A stretch of 64,000 bases of DNA from Thermohahella caldifontis (GCF_041153465.1 NZ_CP154858.1:1426001-1490000), one strand, 5' to 3'; positions 27,490 to 37,024 are shown, counted from the stretch's first letter. The notes: generated by a model not told the origin, from the sequence alone. Made by a program: numbers and translations.

Positions 27490-28533
27490 ATGAGCAAACG
27501 ACGTCTGACCCGCCAGCAGAAATGGCGCATCGAGCGCATCCAGAAAGAACGTGCCGAGCGCGCCAAACGCAAGGATGTGCTTGCCGAGACGCTCGATGAG
27601 GCCGGCGAGCTGGGCCCGGAGCAGGAGGGTTTGCTCATTGCCCATTTCGGCCGTCAGGTTGAGGTCGAACCGCTGCCGATGCAGCCGGATCATCCGGTTT
27701 ACCGCTGTTTTGTGCGGGCGAACGTGGATACGCTGGTGACCGGAGACCGCGTGGTCTGGCGTGAGGACCTGAGCACCCCGCACACCGGTGTGGTGGTGGC
27801 CCGGGAGCCCCGCCGCAGCGAACTCTGCAGGCCAGACGCCTACGGACACCTGAAGCCCGTGGCCGCCAACATCGACCAGATCGTCGTGGTCGTCGCTGCC
27901 GAGCCGGAGCCCTTTCCGTTGCTGATCGACCGTTATCTGGTGGCCGCCGAGGCCGCCGGCATTCCCGCGACTCTGGTACTCAACAAAGCCGATCTGCTGA
28001 GCGCGGACAGTCACCTGCCCAACCTGCTGGCCTTTTACGGCGGGCTCGGCTATCCCGCCATTCTGGCGTCCACCCGCACCCGAGACGGGCTCGACGCGCT
28101 GCAGGCGCATCTGGCGAACAAGACGTCAGTGCTGGTGGGCCAGTCAGGCGTGGGCAAATCGTCTCTGATTCAGGCACTGCTGCCGGGCGAAACGCTGCGC
28201 ATCGGTGATCTCAGCGGCACCACCCGCAAGGGTCGGCACACCACCACTTCCGCACGGCTCTTCCATATCCCCACAGGCGGCGCACTGGTGGACTCACCGG
28301 GCATCCGGGACTTCGGCCTCTGGCACATGGATGAACGGACACTGGAGCAGGGCTTTGTGGAGTTCCGGCCCTATCTCGGACAATGCCGCTTCCGTGACTG
28401 CCGGCACGAGCAGGAACCCGGATGCGCCTTGCGGGAAGCGGTTCGGGAGGGCAAGATCAGCGAACGGCGGTTTCAGAACTTTCTCCACATCCGCGAAACA
28501 CTTGACGATGTAACCATGCGCCCGTCGCGCTGA
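27490..28533 (+). CDS. rsgA: ribosome small-subunit maturation GTPase RsgA
   Basis: 347 residues with a circularly permuted GTPase: basic N-terminus (MSKRRLTRQQKWRIERIQ), OB fold, G4 NKADLL (about 170), then G1 GQSGVGKSSLIQ (about 217) and G3 DSPGIRDFGL, and the zinc-binding CRFRDCRHEQEPGC at the C-terminus. It checks late 30S maturation. It is divergent from orn across 69 bp, the usual arrangement. Confidence 0.96.
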   Translation: MSKRRLTRQQKWRIERIQKERAERAKRKDVLAETLDEAGELGPEQEGLLIAHFGRQVEVEPLPMQPDHPVYRCFVRANVDTLVTGDRVVWREDLSTPHTGVVVAREPRRSELCRPDAYGHLKPVAANIDQIVVVVAAEPEPFPLLIDRYLVAAEAAGIPATLVLNKADLLSADSHLPNLLAFYGGLGYPAILASTRTRDGLDALQAHLANKTSVLVGQSGVGKSSLIQALLPGETLRIGDLSGTTRKGRHTTTSARLFHIPTGGALVDSPGIRDFGLWHMDERTLEQGFVEFRPYLGQCRFRDCRHEQEPGCALREAVREGKISERRFQNFLHIRETLDDVTMRPSR

Positions 28534-28548
28534 TATCTCCCTTGCGCC

Positions 28549-29529
28549 CTACCAGTTCAGCTCTTCAGGGCGCGGTGGGGGCTGGCTGCTTTTCCGGCGA
28601 ATGATCAGACCACTTTCCTTTTGCAGATCCTCCAGGCTCTGGTCACCTTGTGCGGCGGCCTCACCGTCCTGAACCTGTTGCTCATGCGAGGATTCCGCGT
28701 TCTGAATCTGTGCGGCAGCCTTGCGGTTGAGGACGACGATGCTGATCCGGCGATTGATGGGGTTGTAGGGGTCATTCTGGTCAAACAGTACCGACGAGGC
28801 ATGCCCCACGACCCGTGCAATCTTGTCTTCCGGCAGACCACCCTCCACCAGCGCCCGCCGTGCGGCATTGGCCCGTTCTGCAGAGAGCTCCCAGTTGCTG
28901 AACCCCGCCCTGCCGCTGAAGGGGGTCGCATCCGTATGTCCCGAGATACTGATCTTGTTGGGTACGCGGCCGATCACCTTGGCCAGTTCGCGCAGAATGT
29001 TTTCGGAATAGGGATGCAGTTCCGCACTGCCACTGTCGAACATGGGGCGCTTGCTCTTGTCCACAATCTGAATGCGCAGCCCCTCATCCGTGATGTCCAG
29101 CAACAGCTGATCCCTGAACTGGCTCAGCTTCGGGTCAGCTTCAATCCTGGCCTCGATCTCCGCCTTGAGCGCCTCCAGTTTCTTCTGTTCGATCTGGGCC
29201 GCGATATCCTGAACCGTCTCCTCCTCCATGATGATGGGTGGCTGTTCCTCCGGGATATCGGCCTTGTTGTCCGTTACCGTAACCGTCACACTGCCTTCGA
29301 GATCAATGGCTGACGGACTGCCGCCCTCGGTGAACCCGACCGGATCCCTGAAGTAGCCCTCAATGGCTTTTTTCTGCTCAGGTGAGGCCGTGGCCGAGAG
29401 CCACAACACCAGGAAAAACGCCATCATCGCCGTCGCGAAGTCGGCAAAGGCCACCTTCCAGGCGCCCCCGTGATGCCCCACAACCTTCCTGATCCGGCGG
29501 ACGATGATGGGTGGCTGCGCTTCGTTCAT
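28549..29529 (-). CDS. motB: flagellar motor stator protein MotB
   Basis: 326 residues from ATG 29529 (MNEAQPPIIVRR, as in relatives; an ATG three codons earlier is possible). One N-terminal helix AFADFATAMMAFFLVLWLSA holds the proton-binding Asp, then a plug/linker and an OmpA-like peptidoglycan domain with ISISGHTDATPF, NWELSAERANAARRALVEGGL and NRRISIVVLN. With MotA it forms the torque-generating stator. It follows motA by a few bp. It extends past rsgA's convergent end by a 15-bp gap. Confidence 0.95.
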   Translation of the reverse strand: MNEAQPPIIVRRIRKVVGHHGGAWKVAFADFATAMMAFFLVLWLSATASPEQKKAIEGYFRDPVGFTEGGSPSAIDLEGSVTVTVTDNKADIPEEQPPIIMEEETVQDIAAQIEQKKLEALKAEIEARIEADPKLSQFRDQLLLDITDEGLRIQIVDKSKRPMFDSGSAELHPYSENILRELAKVIGRVPNKISISGHTDATPFSGRAGFSNWELSAERANAARRALVEGGLPEDKIARVVGHASSVLFDQNDPYNPINRRISIVVLNRKAAAQIQNAESSHEQQVQDGEAAAQGDQSLEDLQKESGLIIRRKSSQPPPRPEELNW

Positions 29530-29541
29530 GCCACCCATCCC

Positions 29542-30393
29542 TTAATGCGAACGCACATACTCGTTCAGTTCGAGGAAGCTGGGACGCTTGTCGGATTCAA
29601 GCACCTTGCGCCCGAACTCCACAGCCAGCTGGGGCGCCAGCCCGCTGAGCGAGGCCAGAATGGCCGCCTTCACACATTCGTAGGCACGGATTTCCTGATG
29701 TGCGAGGTTCATCAGCGCCAGGCTGGCCGGGCCGACGAATCCATAAGCCGCCAGGATACCGAAGAAGGTACCCACCAGTGCCGCAGCCACGTGCAGCCCC
29801 AGTTCTTCCGGCGGTCCCCCCATGTAGTTCATGGTGATCACGATGCCCAGCACCGCCGCCACAATACCGAAGCCCGGCATGGCATCCGCCACCTTGTTGA
29901 CCGCCTCGGCCGGTTTTTCCAGCTCATGCAGCCGGGTTTCAATTTCCTGATCCATCAGCCCTTCCAGCTCATGGGGCGCCATGTTGCCGGCACTGACAAT
30001 GCGCAGGTAATCCGTGATGAACTCGATGACCGGCTGCGCCCGCATGACTGCCGGATAAGCCAGAAAAATGTCGGAATTCTCCGGCTCATCAATATCCTGC
30101 TCAATGGCCATGATGCCCTGACGGCGCGCCTTCTCGAACAGATCATACAGCAGGCTGAGCAGGTCCATGTAAAAGAGCTTGTCAAACCGGCTGCCCATCA
30201 GCATTCTCGGAATGCTGGCAAAAACGGCCTTGATGGTGCTGAACGGGTTGGCAATCAGAAAGGCACCAAACGCTGCCCCGCCGATAATCAGCAATTCGAA
30301 CGGCTGCCACAGGGCGGCGAGCTGCCCCTTGGACAGCACATAGCCTCCCAGCACACTTGCCGCCACCACAATGGCTCCCAGAATCACCAGCAT
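29542..30393 (-). CDS. motA: flagellar motor stator protein MotA
   Basis: 283 residues, four membrane helices: residues about 1-20, 30-50 and, after the large cytoplasmic loop, 170-190 and 200-222. The loop carries the charged residues that contact FliG, and the MotA/ExbB signature ALVGTFFGILAAYGFVGP lies in helix 4. It is an H+-type stator by resemblance to E. coli/Pseudomonas MotA. The upstream 183-bp divergent gap faces the HDOD gene; I see no clear sigma28 promoter in it. Confidence 0.95.
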   Translation of the reverse strand: MLVILGAIVVAASVLGGYVLSKGQLAALWQPFELLIIGGAAFGAFLIANPFSTIKAVFASIPRMLMGSRFDKLFYMDLLSLLYDLFEKARRQGIMAIEQDIDEPENSDIFLAYPAVMRAQPVIEFITDYLRIVSAGNMAPHELEGLMDQEIETRLHELEKPAEAVNKVADAMPGFGIVAAVLGIVITMNYMGGPPEELGLHVAAALVGTFFGILAAYGFVGPASLALMNLAHQEIRAYECVKAAILASLSGLAPQLAVEFGRKVLESDKRPSFLELNEYVRSH

Positions 30394-30434
30394 TCGTAAA
30401 CGAACTCCTCAAATCACTGCTTGTCAGTGCAGCA

Positions 30435-30464
30435 TTGGATTTAATGAAGAAAGTTTCCTATTTT
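30435..30464 (+). promoter_or_regulatory. candidate promoter for HDOD-GAF gene
   Basis: -35 TTGGAT (30435-30440), an 18-bp spacer and -10 TATTTT (30459-30464). A perfect 10-bp palindrome, GTAACGTTAC, sits 12 bp further at 30477-30486 and could be an operator. Confidence 0.35.
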
Positions 30465-30576
30465 CTAAGAGAATCTGTAACGTTACTCCACCTGTTCCTG
30501 CAGGGGAAGCATGCAGATCACTCAGGTTAGTAAAGATGATTTCGCACTGAATCACAAGCATTGATGGCGGCCTCGA

Positions 30577-32420
30577 ATGGACAAACGCACAGCAGAAGAA
30601 TGGGCTGACTGGCTACTTGACCAGGATCTCCCCTCCACACAGGACACCAGTCGTCAGCTTCTGGCTGCGCTGGATACCGGGATGCCAACCTATCAGGCCA
30701 TGAGTGATGAAATTCAGGATGACCCGGTCCTGGCGCTCAAGCTGCTGGCCCGGGCCAATACCGCTCTGGATGCCAAGGACACCATGGTCAGAACACTCAG
30801 CCATGCCCTGAGCCTGCTGGGCACGGACTTCCTGCGGACCCTGCTGACCAGCATCCGGGTGGAAGACAGCACCGCCTCGCCCGAGGCCAAACGCTTCCAC
30901 CACCGCATGGGCCGGAGTTTTGTGGCCGCACATCTGGCGCGGTGGCTGGCAGGCTTCCGCTTTCCCAAACGGCAGGACGAATTCTTCTGGGCCGCACTGT
31001 TCAGAGGAATCCCCCACTGGTATCTGGCCCGCATGATTGATGATGCGGAACAGCCGCCACCGGAACTGCGGGGCCGGGCGCGGCGGGACTGGCAACGTGA
31101 GCACTGGGGCGCGGACGAGGAGGCGATCTGGCGGGTCATGATCCCCCGGCTGGGCATGCCGGAGATGGTTCGCCGCGCCGCCCTGCCGGAAACACGCTCC
31201 GAACTGCTCCCGTGGCTGCGACTGAGTCGCCTCTGTCCCGAGCAAGGCCCGCCGCCGAAGCTCCAGGACCGGCATCTTGCCCTGCTGGCCAATGCACCGG
31301 AAAGCCTTGTGGTGCTTGCCCACTGGCTGGAGGCCGAAATCCGGATCAGTTGGCTGAGCCCTACTGTGGACAAACTGATGAAAGCGGCTGCCGTCATGAC
31401 CGGACAACCCCTGGAGGTCGTGATTGCCGGTATCCACGAAGCGGCAGTGGAGGCCGCCCGGGATCATGACAACCCCGGTGCTGCACAGCCTGCACGCCAG
31501 CTTGTGGCCGAACAGCGTGAACCGGTGTGGGAATCCGCCTCACAGGCTGCACCGCAGACACCGCGCACAGAAACGCTCCCGGAAACCGGACAGAAAAAGG
31601 AGCCCCCGGCCATCACAAGGCCCGAACCGGAGCCTGCGCCCCCTCCCCGAAAGCGGCCATACTGGATCTGCCGGAGTCCCCCGGGCCCGCACCGGCGCCA
31701 ACGGACCAGACAGTGCACACACCCCCGCCGGCGCGCCCTCCGAAAAAGACATCCGGGGAAACCGGCATTGCAACCCGCACATCCGCCCCCGTGCCGGAGC
31801 ATCCTCAGCCGCCCCCTGCCCGACCGGCCGCAGGTGTGCAGGGATCCGTCCTGCGCACCCGGCGAGGCAACGATCAACTCTACGAAGACATCACGCACAT
31901 GATGTTCCAGTTGCCCCACAAGTTCGAGAATGTGGCCGCACTGATGAACGCTGCCTGCCAGTGCATGGTCTACGGCATCGGCCTGCATACCACCATGATT
32001 GCCCTGTGCAATACGGACAAGACACGCCTCAGATGTTATTACTCGCTGGGGTTCAAAAACCGGACGGCTTTTCGTGACTGGCAGTTCCCGCTCGAGGGGG
32101 GTACGCTGTTCGACCGCCTGCTGTCCGGCCCTTCCGGTATCTGGATCAGGCCGGAAAGCAGTCCGAAGGTCTGGGCCAGCATCCCCGAGTCGTTCCGGGC
32201 CATGATGAACACCGATCAGTGCTTTCTCATGTCCGTTTTCGTGAACAAGAAGGCCATCGCCCTGGTGTATGCTGACGACGGCACGGAGCATCCTCACCTG
32301 ACGGATGCCGACTATGCGCGCTTCAAGCATGTATGCGCCGGCATTTCACAGGTGCTCCATTACTTCTCCATGCGGCGCAAGCGTGCCCGCGAACAGGGCC
32401 GCAAACCGATGTCACGCTGA
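30577..32420 (+). CDS. HDOD domain protein with C-terminal GAF-like domain, frameshifted as sequenced
   Basis: Restored length about 614 residues. The N-terminal HDOD region (about 10-290: DLPSTQDTSRQLLAAL, DDPVLALKLLARANTA, TLSHALSLLGTDFLRTLL) resembles catalytically dead HD proteins that relay signals. A proline-rich linker (about 330-420) holds the frameshift: one C missing in 31639-31643 (or the following CCCC) joins EPAPP to SPKAAILDLPESPG. The C-terminal part (about 430-600: LYEDITHMMFQLPHKFENVAALMNAACQCMVYGIGL..., CFLMSVFVNKKAIALVYADDG) looks GAF-like. P. aeruginosa has an HDOD gene at this site, between motA and rhdA. Role in c-di-GMP or motility signalling is inferred. Confidence 0.78.
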
Positions 32421-32422
32421 AC

Positions 32423-32449
32423 GGCATCCGGCGGTACGAGCCGGATGCC
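32423..32449. terminator. strong hairpin between convergent genes
   Basis: A perfect 10-bp stem GGCATCCGGC/GCCGGATGCC with a 7-nt loop, 2 bp after the HDOD-GAF stop and 31 bp before the convergent hydrolase stop. No U tract follows on either strand, so it may stop transcription only with help or protect the 3' ends. Confidence 0.5.
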
Positions 32450-32480
32450 TGCGGTGTTGCCTCGCTGGCCTCGAACCGCA

Positions 32481-33363
32481 TCAGGGCTGGTCAGCATCCA
32501 CGAACAGCTTGACCGGCGTCGAAGAAGAAAACGTCAGCGCCGCCCTGGACCAGGTTCCGTAAAATGCGGCAGTCACAAACCGATTCACACTCCGGGCCAC
32601 ATCCTCAAAAAAGGAATCCGGGGTATTCTGGCAGTTCGTGCAAGCCGGACAGTGACCATCACAGAAGCTGCAGTGAAAGTATTTGGGTGAATACCCGCAG
32701 GGCCCCCAGCTGTACTGCTTGGCCACCCTGACGAACGCCCGCTGTCCGTTGCTCTTGTAGTAGGCCAGCTTGGCGGCCTTGTCCTTGTCCACAAAACAGG
32801 TTGTCACGTCAAATCCCCAGTTCAGTGTCGGCACACTCACTTCCGCCACCTTGGTCATGTCAAAGGGATCCAGGTTGAACATCGCATCTGCCAGGCCGCC
32901 GTAGCTTGATACGGCATTCTGGGCCGCCTGACCGCCAGCGGAGTGCCCCCCCGAGCACCCAGTGCCCGACAGCTCTGCAAGCCGTGCGGCTGCCCAGCCA
33001 GCTTATCAGCTGATTTTTCACGGCCAGCGCCAGTGCGGTGTACTTGTTGGCATCGGTCTTGACCATCTCGCCGGGCGCATGATCCATGATCACCACAAGA
33101 TACCCATAACCGGCAAGCTGCGTGGACAGCTTGTCATAACTGCTGGTCTGCATGGCCGTGCCGACACCGAGAAGGATGGCATCGCAGGTCGCGGGCGTCT
33201 GAGCCACATAATGGATGCGAACCTTGCCCTCATTGAGACTTTTGTCCAGATAAGCCGCCAGAGCAGTATTGGTGGCAAGACAAAGCACAACGAGCACAAG
33301 CCAGATACGGGCGATACCCGACAGCCGGGAACATTCCGGAGCGTCTGAGAAGTGGGTTGACAT
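32481..33363 (-). CDS. secreted Cys-rich alpha/beta hydrolase, frameshifted as sequenced
   Basis: Restored length about 293 residues. A signal peptide or anchor (IWLVLVVLCLATNTALAA) precedes the hydrolase core YLDKSLNEGKVRIHYVAQ...AILLGVGTAMQ...YGYLVVIMDHAPGEM. The nucleophile elbow reads HWVLGG-HSAGG once the run of 7 G (32946-32952) is read as 6; as sequenced the frame breaks there. The C-terminal part is unusually Cys-rich (YFHCSFCDGHCPACTNCQ), probably disulfide-bonded in the periplasm. The substrate is unknown. The start at 33363 has an AGAGAGG ribosome site. Its promoter region carries a palindrome (33406-33421). Confidence 0.72.
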
Positions 33364-33736
33364 GATGAATGCCTCTCTGGGTTGTTATTGTTATACCATT
33401 CGCTACCAAGCGCTTGCTTGGCAAGTGTCATTTATCCAAAACAGGTCAAACTGATCAATATTTACACACCCAATTTGAGACATGTGTCACACTGCCACAC
33501 GCCATCACGCCTGCCGGCCATGATTCGCCGGATTCAAATGACAACCTGATCCATGCGTGCTGACAGGGAGCCGTCAAGCAGGCCCGGCAATGGCGATCCG
33601 GGCGCAAAACATGCTGAACCACAAACTGTTGTCCGGCCGGACCGGGACCCGGCACACCACACATCATCCGTTCATCCGGTATTGAATGTTGCGCTTTTTT
33701 GCTACCATTGGCGCACCTGAACAAGAGACGACAGGC
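33364..33736. other. 373-bp divergent intergenic region
   Basis: Between the hydrolase (minus) and the rhodanese gene (plus). The left 130 bp are AT-rich and contain the hydrolase promoter region: a TATAAC -10-like box on the minus strand around 33391-33396 and the palindrome at 33406-33421. The right part carries GC-rich inverted segments (GGCCGG and CCGGACC) without a recognisable RNA gene. No protein-coding gene is supported. Confidence 0.5.
33406..33421. promoter_or_regulatory. palindrome CCAAGC-GCTT-GCTTGG, possible operator
   Basis: A perfect 6-bp inverted repeat with a 4-nt centre, about 43-58 nt upstream of the hydrolase ATG and just upstream of a TATAAC -10-like box. Size and position suit a TetR- or similar-family repressor; no regulator gene is adjacent. 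Confidence 0.4.
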
Positions 33737-34552
33737 ATGCCCTTCAAACCGGAACTGATTGAACCCGCACAACTGGCCGAGCGCCTCGGCGACCCGCAGC
33801 TTGTGGTGATTGACCTCTGCCCCGAGCCGGATTTCGTGCAGGCACATGTGCCGGGTGCGCGATATCTGCCGCCTGCGGCCACACAGAATGGTCGCCCTCC
33901 CGCCCCCGGCGCCCTTCCGGACCCGGTGCAACTACGGCGCATTGTGGCCTGGCTGGGCCTGCACCCTGAAAGCGACATCGTGGTCATGGACCATGAGGGT
34001 GGCGGCTGGGCCGGCCGCATGCTCTGGTTGCTGGCCAGCATAGGCGTCAGGAAGGCTGCCGCCCTCAACGGTGGCCGGGTGGCCTGGCTGGCCGAGGATC
34101 TGCCCGTGGAACCCGGCGTGCCCGAACCGGCTCCCGAAGCCGGCACCCTGCCCGTCACGCCCGACACTTCCGAAAGCATCGGCAAGGCTGAGCTGATGGA
34201 TGCGGTCAGGGCCGGTACGGTACATATCTGGGATGCCCGCTCTGCCGACGAATACCACGGCCGCCGCTCGGGCGCCCCCCGTGCAGGTCATATCCCCGGT
34301 GCGGTTCACTATGAATGGACCCGTCTGATGGACCCTGCACGCAATTTGCGACTGCGCGATCCCGAAGAGATTCGGGCAGAACTGGCGCGACTCGGCATTG
34401 ATGGCTCCCGCCCGGTCGTGACCCACTGCCAGAGTCACCACCGCTCCGGCCTCACCTGGCTGGCCGGCAAACTGATGGGGCTGGATATCCGCGCCTACCC
34501 GGGCTCCTGGGCCGAATGGGGCAGCTGTCCGGACACCCCGATTGAATGCTGA
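33737..34552 (+). CDS. rhdA: thiosulfate sulfurtransferase, tandem rhodanese (RhdA-like)
   Basis: 271 residues from ATG 33737 (MPFKPELI). Two rhodanese domains: the inactive N-terminal one (about 5-125) and the active C-terminal one (about 145-270) with the loop HCQSHHRSG, whose Cys is the sulfur acceptor; Azotobacter/Pseudomonas RhdA has CQTHHR here. It transfers sulfane sulfur, for example from thiosulfate to cyanide or iron-sulfur targets. It lies 18 bp before psd as in Pseudomonas. A 6-C run inside (34275-34280) is intact, a useful contrast with the frameshifted genes. Confidence 0.93.
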   Translation: MPFKPELIEPAQLAERLGDPQLVVIDLCPEPDFVQAHVPGARYLPPAATQNGRPPAPGALPDPVQLRRIVAWLGLHPESDIVVMDHEGGGWAGRMLWLLASIGVRKAAALNGGRVAWLAEDLPVEPGVPEPAPEAGTLPVTPDTSESIGKAELMDAVRAGTVHIWDARSADEYHGRRSGAPRAGHIPGAVHYEWTRLMDPARNLRLRDPEEIRAELARLGIDGSRPVVTHCQSHHRSGLTWLAGKLMGLDIRAYPGSWAEWGSCPDTPIEC

Positions 34553-34570
34553 AATGAGGAAAACGACCCC

Positions 34571-35452
34571 ATGAAATGGCTGGAATCCCTGTTTGTTGCC
34601 GGTCAACACGTCATGCCCCACCACACGGTCTCCCGGCTGGTGGGCTCCATCGCCGACAGCCGCATTCCGCAGGTCAAGGACGCGGCCATCCGCTGGTTCA
34701 TCGAGCGCTACAACGTGGACATGAGCGAAGCCCTGCATGCTGATCCGGCCGCCTATGACACCTTCAATGAATTCTTTACCCGGCCCCTGAAGCCGGGGGT
34801 GCGTGATCTGTCACCACGGCCCGGGCACCTCATCAGCCCGGTGGATGGCGCCGTTTCCCAATGCGGGCGTATCGAGCACGGGCGACTGTTCCAGGCCAAG
34901 GGTCACAGTTTCAGCCTGATCGAGCTGCTGGGAAATCAGCTGGACGATGCCAAACACTTCATCGGGGGGCAGTTTGCCACCATCTATCTCTCCCCACGTG
35001 ACTATCACCGCATTCACATGCCTCTGACCGGCAGCCTGCGCCGGATGATCTATGTGCCGGGCCGCCTGTTCTCGGTCAACCCGGCCACGACACAGCGTGT
35101 TCCGGGACTGTTTGCCCGCAATGAGCGGGTGATCTGCGAGTTTGAGACGGAAATCGGGCCCTTTGCCCTGATTCTGGTCGGCGCCATGATCGTGGCCAGC
35201 ATCGAAACAGTCTGGGCCGGTCGGGTGGCCCCCCGTTCCGGCGGCGTGGATGTGCAGGACTATGCGCCCAACGCCCTCACCCTGAAGCAGGGAGAGGAAA
35301 TGGGGCGCTTCTGCCTCGGATCCACGGTCATCATGCTGGCACCCCCGGAAACCCTGGCCTGGGAAGAATCGTTCGCCCCGGACGCGACGGTGCGGCTCGG
35401 CCAGAATATCGCCCGGATTCAGGCCCGGTCAAAAGGAAAGGCCAATACCTGA
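34571..35452 (+). CDS. psd: phosphatidylserine decarboxylase proenzyme
   Basis: 293 residues. It makes phosphatidylethanolamine at the inner membrane. The N-terminal membrane-binding helices, FNEFFTRPLKPGVR, the region SPVDGAVSQCG, ATIYLSPRDYHRIHMPLTG, and the self-cleavage site CLGSTVIML (cleavage before Ser, which becomes the pyruvoyl group) are all present. GAGGA lies 11 nt before the ATG. It is likely in one transcript with the rhodanese gene. The 3' end overlaps convergent epmA by 34 nt. Confidence 0.97.
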   Translation: MKWLESLFVAGQHVMPHHTVSRLVGSIADSRIPQVKDAAIRWFIERYNVDMSEALHADPAAYDTFNEFFTRPLKPGVRDLSPRPGHLISPVDGAVSQCGRIEHGRLFQAKGHSFSLIELLGNQLDDAKHFIGGQFATIYLSPRDYHRIHMPLTGSLRRMIYVPGRLFSVNPATTQRVPGLFARNERVICEFETEIGPFALILVGAMIVASIETVWAGRVAPRSGGVDVQDYAPNALTLKQGEEMGRFCLGSTVIMLAPPETLAWEESFAPDATVRLGQNIARIQARSKGKANT

Positions 35453-36360
35453 TCCAGGCGGGAGTACCCGCCCAGCACCATGATGAGGCGGTCCACTCCC
35501 AGCGCGATCCCGGATGCGGCAGGCATCCGGGACACGGCCTCCAGAAACAGCCGGTCTTCCGGTATCTCCGGCAAACCCGCCATCCGTCGGGCAGCATTGT
35601 CCGCCCGCGCGCGGCGGGCCTGCTCTGCCGGGTCCGCCAGTTCATCGTAGGCGTTGGCGATTTCCAGACCATTCAGATACAGCTCAAAGCGCAGTGCCAC
35701 CTCGTGCCCGCGCGCATTACGCGTGGTGCGGGCCAGAGCCGCCTGCGCAGCCGGATAGCCGCTCACGATAACCGCCGGCTTTTCGGCCAGGGCCGGTTCG
35801 ACACAGTGACTGAAGAGCAAGTCCAGTGCCGCACTGCGATCCAGCAGGCCAGGATTCATGTCTCCCGTTCTGGCGGCCAATGCCAGCAGAGATTCGTCTG
35901 GCGCTTCAAAGGGGTCAATACCGGCATGGCGGATCAGCAGCTCGCCATAATCCGCATGCATCACTTCTCCCTGCCAGCCCAATGCGGCGAGCAGATCCAG
36001 CAATTCCGCTTCCAGCTGTCCAAGGGTAAAACCCGGACGGTACCACTCCAGCATGGTGAACTCGGGATTGTGGCGTCCACCCTGCTCTGCGGCCCGGAAA
36101 GCACGGCAGATCTGGTAGATGGGGCCGCTTCCGGCCGCCAGCAGACGTTTCATGTGGGGTTCGGGCGATGTCAGCAGGAAACGCCGCCCGGGAGTTTCGA
36201 CTTCAAAACTGGCCAGTCCGGGATCTGTGGCGGTGGAGGCGGAAAGCAGCGGTGTTTCCACCTCCATCACATCCCGTCCGGCAAAAAAGGCACGGATGCC
36301 GGCCAGAATCCGCGCCCTGAGCTGCAGCGCCTCGATGGAACAGGCCGGCTCCCAGCACAC
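35419..36360 (-). CDS. epmA: EF-P beta-lysine ligase EpmA (GenX/PoxA)
   Basis: 313 residues, a lysyl-tRNA-synthetase-like catalytic core without the anticodon domain. Class II motifs: motif 1 region FAGRDVMEVETPLLSAST, motif 2 ICRAFRAAEQGGRHNPEFTMLEWY and motif 3 GIALGVDRLIMVLGG. It attaches (R)-beta-lysine to Lys34 of EF-P. It starts 3 bp after efp (minus strand), so the enzyme and its protein substrate are co-transcribed, with epmB divergent beside them. Confidence 0.96.
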   Translation of the reverse strand: MCWEPACSIEALQLRARILAGIRAFFAGRDVMEVETPLLSASTATDPGLASFEVETPGRRFLLTSPEPHMKRLLAAGSGPIYQICRAFRAAEQGGRHNPEFTMLEWYRPGFTLGQLEAELLDLLAALGWQGEVMHADYGELLIRHAGIDPFEAPDESLLALAARTGDMNPGLLDRSAALDLLFSHCVEPALAEKPAVIVSGYPAAQAALARTTRNARGHEVALRFELYLNGLEIANAYDELADPAEQARRARADNAARRMAGLPEIPEDRLFLEAVSRMPAASGIALGVDRLIMVLGGYSRLDQVLAFPFDRA

Positions 36361-36363
36361 GGC

Positions 36364-36936
36364 TTACTTTTTCACCCGACTGACGTACTCACCCGAACGG
36401 GTGTCCACCCGAATGACTTCACCTTCCTCGATGAAGAGCGGCACGTTCACGACCGCACCGGTGGACAGGCGTGCCGGCTTGGAGCCACCCTGTGCCGTAT
36501 CACCGCGGACACCCGGGTCCGTTTCGACAATTTCCAGTTCCACGAAGTTCGGCGGGGTGACTGTGAGCGGATCGCCATTATACAGTGTCACGGTGAACAC
36601 ATCCTGCTCCTTGAGCCACTTCAGTGCGTCGCCCATGGCCTCCTTTGACGCAGCGATCTGCTCAAAGGAACCGTCCGTCTTCATGAAATGGTAGAACTCG
36701 CCGTCGGTGTAGAGATATTCCATATCCACGTCCACCACGTCAGCGCCCTCTACCGTTTCACCGGATCTGAACGTCTTCTCGCCCACCCGGCCGGTCTTCA
36801 GGTTCCGGAACTTGACCCGGTTGAACGCCTGCCCCTTGCCCGGCTTCACGAATTCGTTTTCGATAATGGAACAGGGATCCCCGTCCAGCATGATTTTCAG
36901 GCCGGCACGGAATTCGTTCGTTGCATACGTTGCCAT
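36364..36936 (-). CDS. efp: translation elongation factor P
   Basis: 190 residues, three beta-barrel domains. The loop FVKPGKGQAF places Lys34 at the tip, the residue beta-lysylated by EpmA/EpmB; it is preserved. Family C-terminal motif region ETDPGVRGDTAQGGSKPARLSTGAVVNVPLFI is complete. EF-P relieves ribosome stalling at polyproline. The co-location of epmA and divergent epmB fits the Lys-type modification pathway, not the arginine-rhamnose type of P. aeruginosa. Confidence 0.98.
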   Translation of the reverse strand: MATYATNEFRAGLKIMLDGDPCSIIENEFVKPGKGQAFNRVKFRNLKTGRVGEKTFRSGETVEGADVVDVDMEYLYTDGEFYHFMKTDGSFEQIAASKEAMGDALKWLKEQDVFTVTLYNGDPLTVTPPNFVELEIVETDPGVRGDTAQGGSKPARLSTGAVVNVPLFIEEGEVIRVDTRSGEYVSRVKK

Positions 36937-37024
36937 GACACATACCCCAGAAGTTAGGTTACAATGGTGCTTGCCGCCCCGGCAAATCAGGGGCTCTCAT
37001 AAACCGGCAATGATAGCGTGAATC

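Noticed and set aside
26872..28110. Orn with a 230-residue N-terminal extension
   Set aside because: The extension runs antisense through rsgA; the true start MSRQDNL at 27420 gives the normal 182-residue enzyme.
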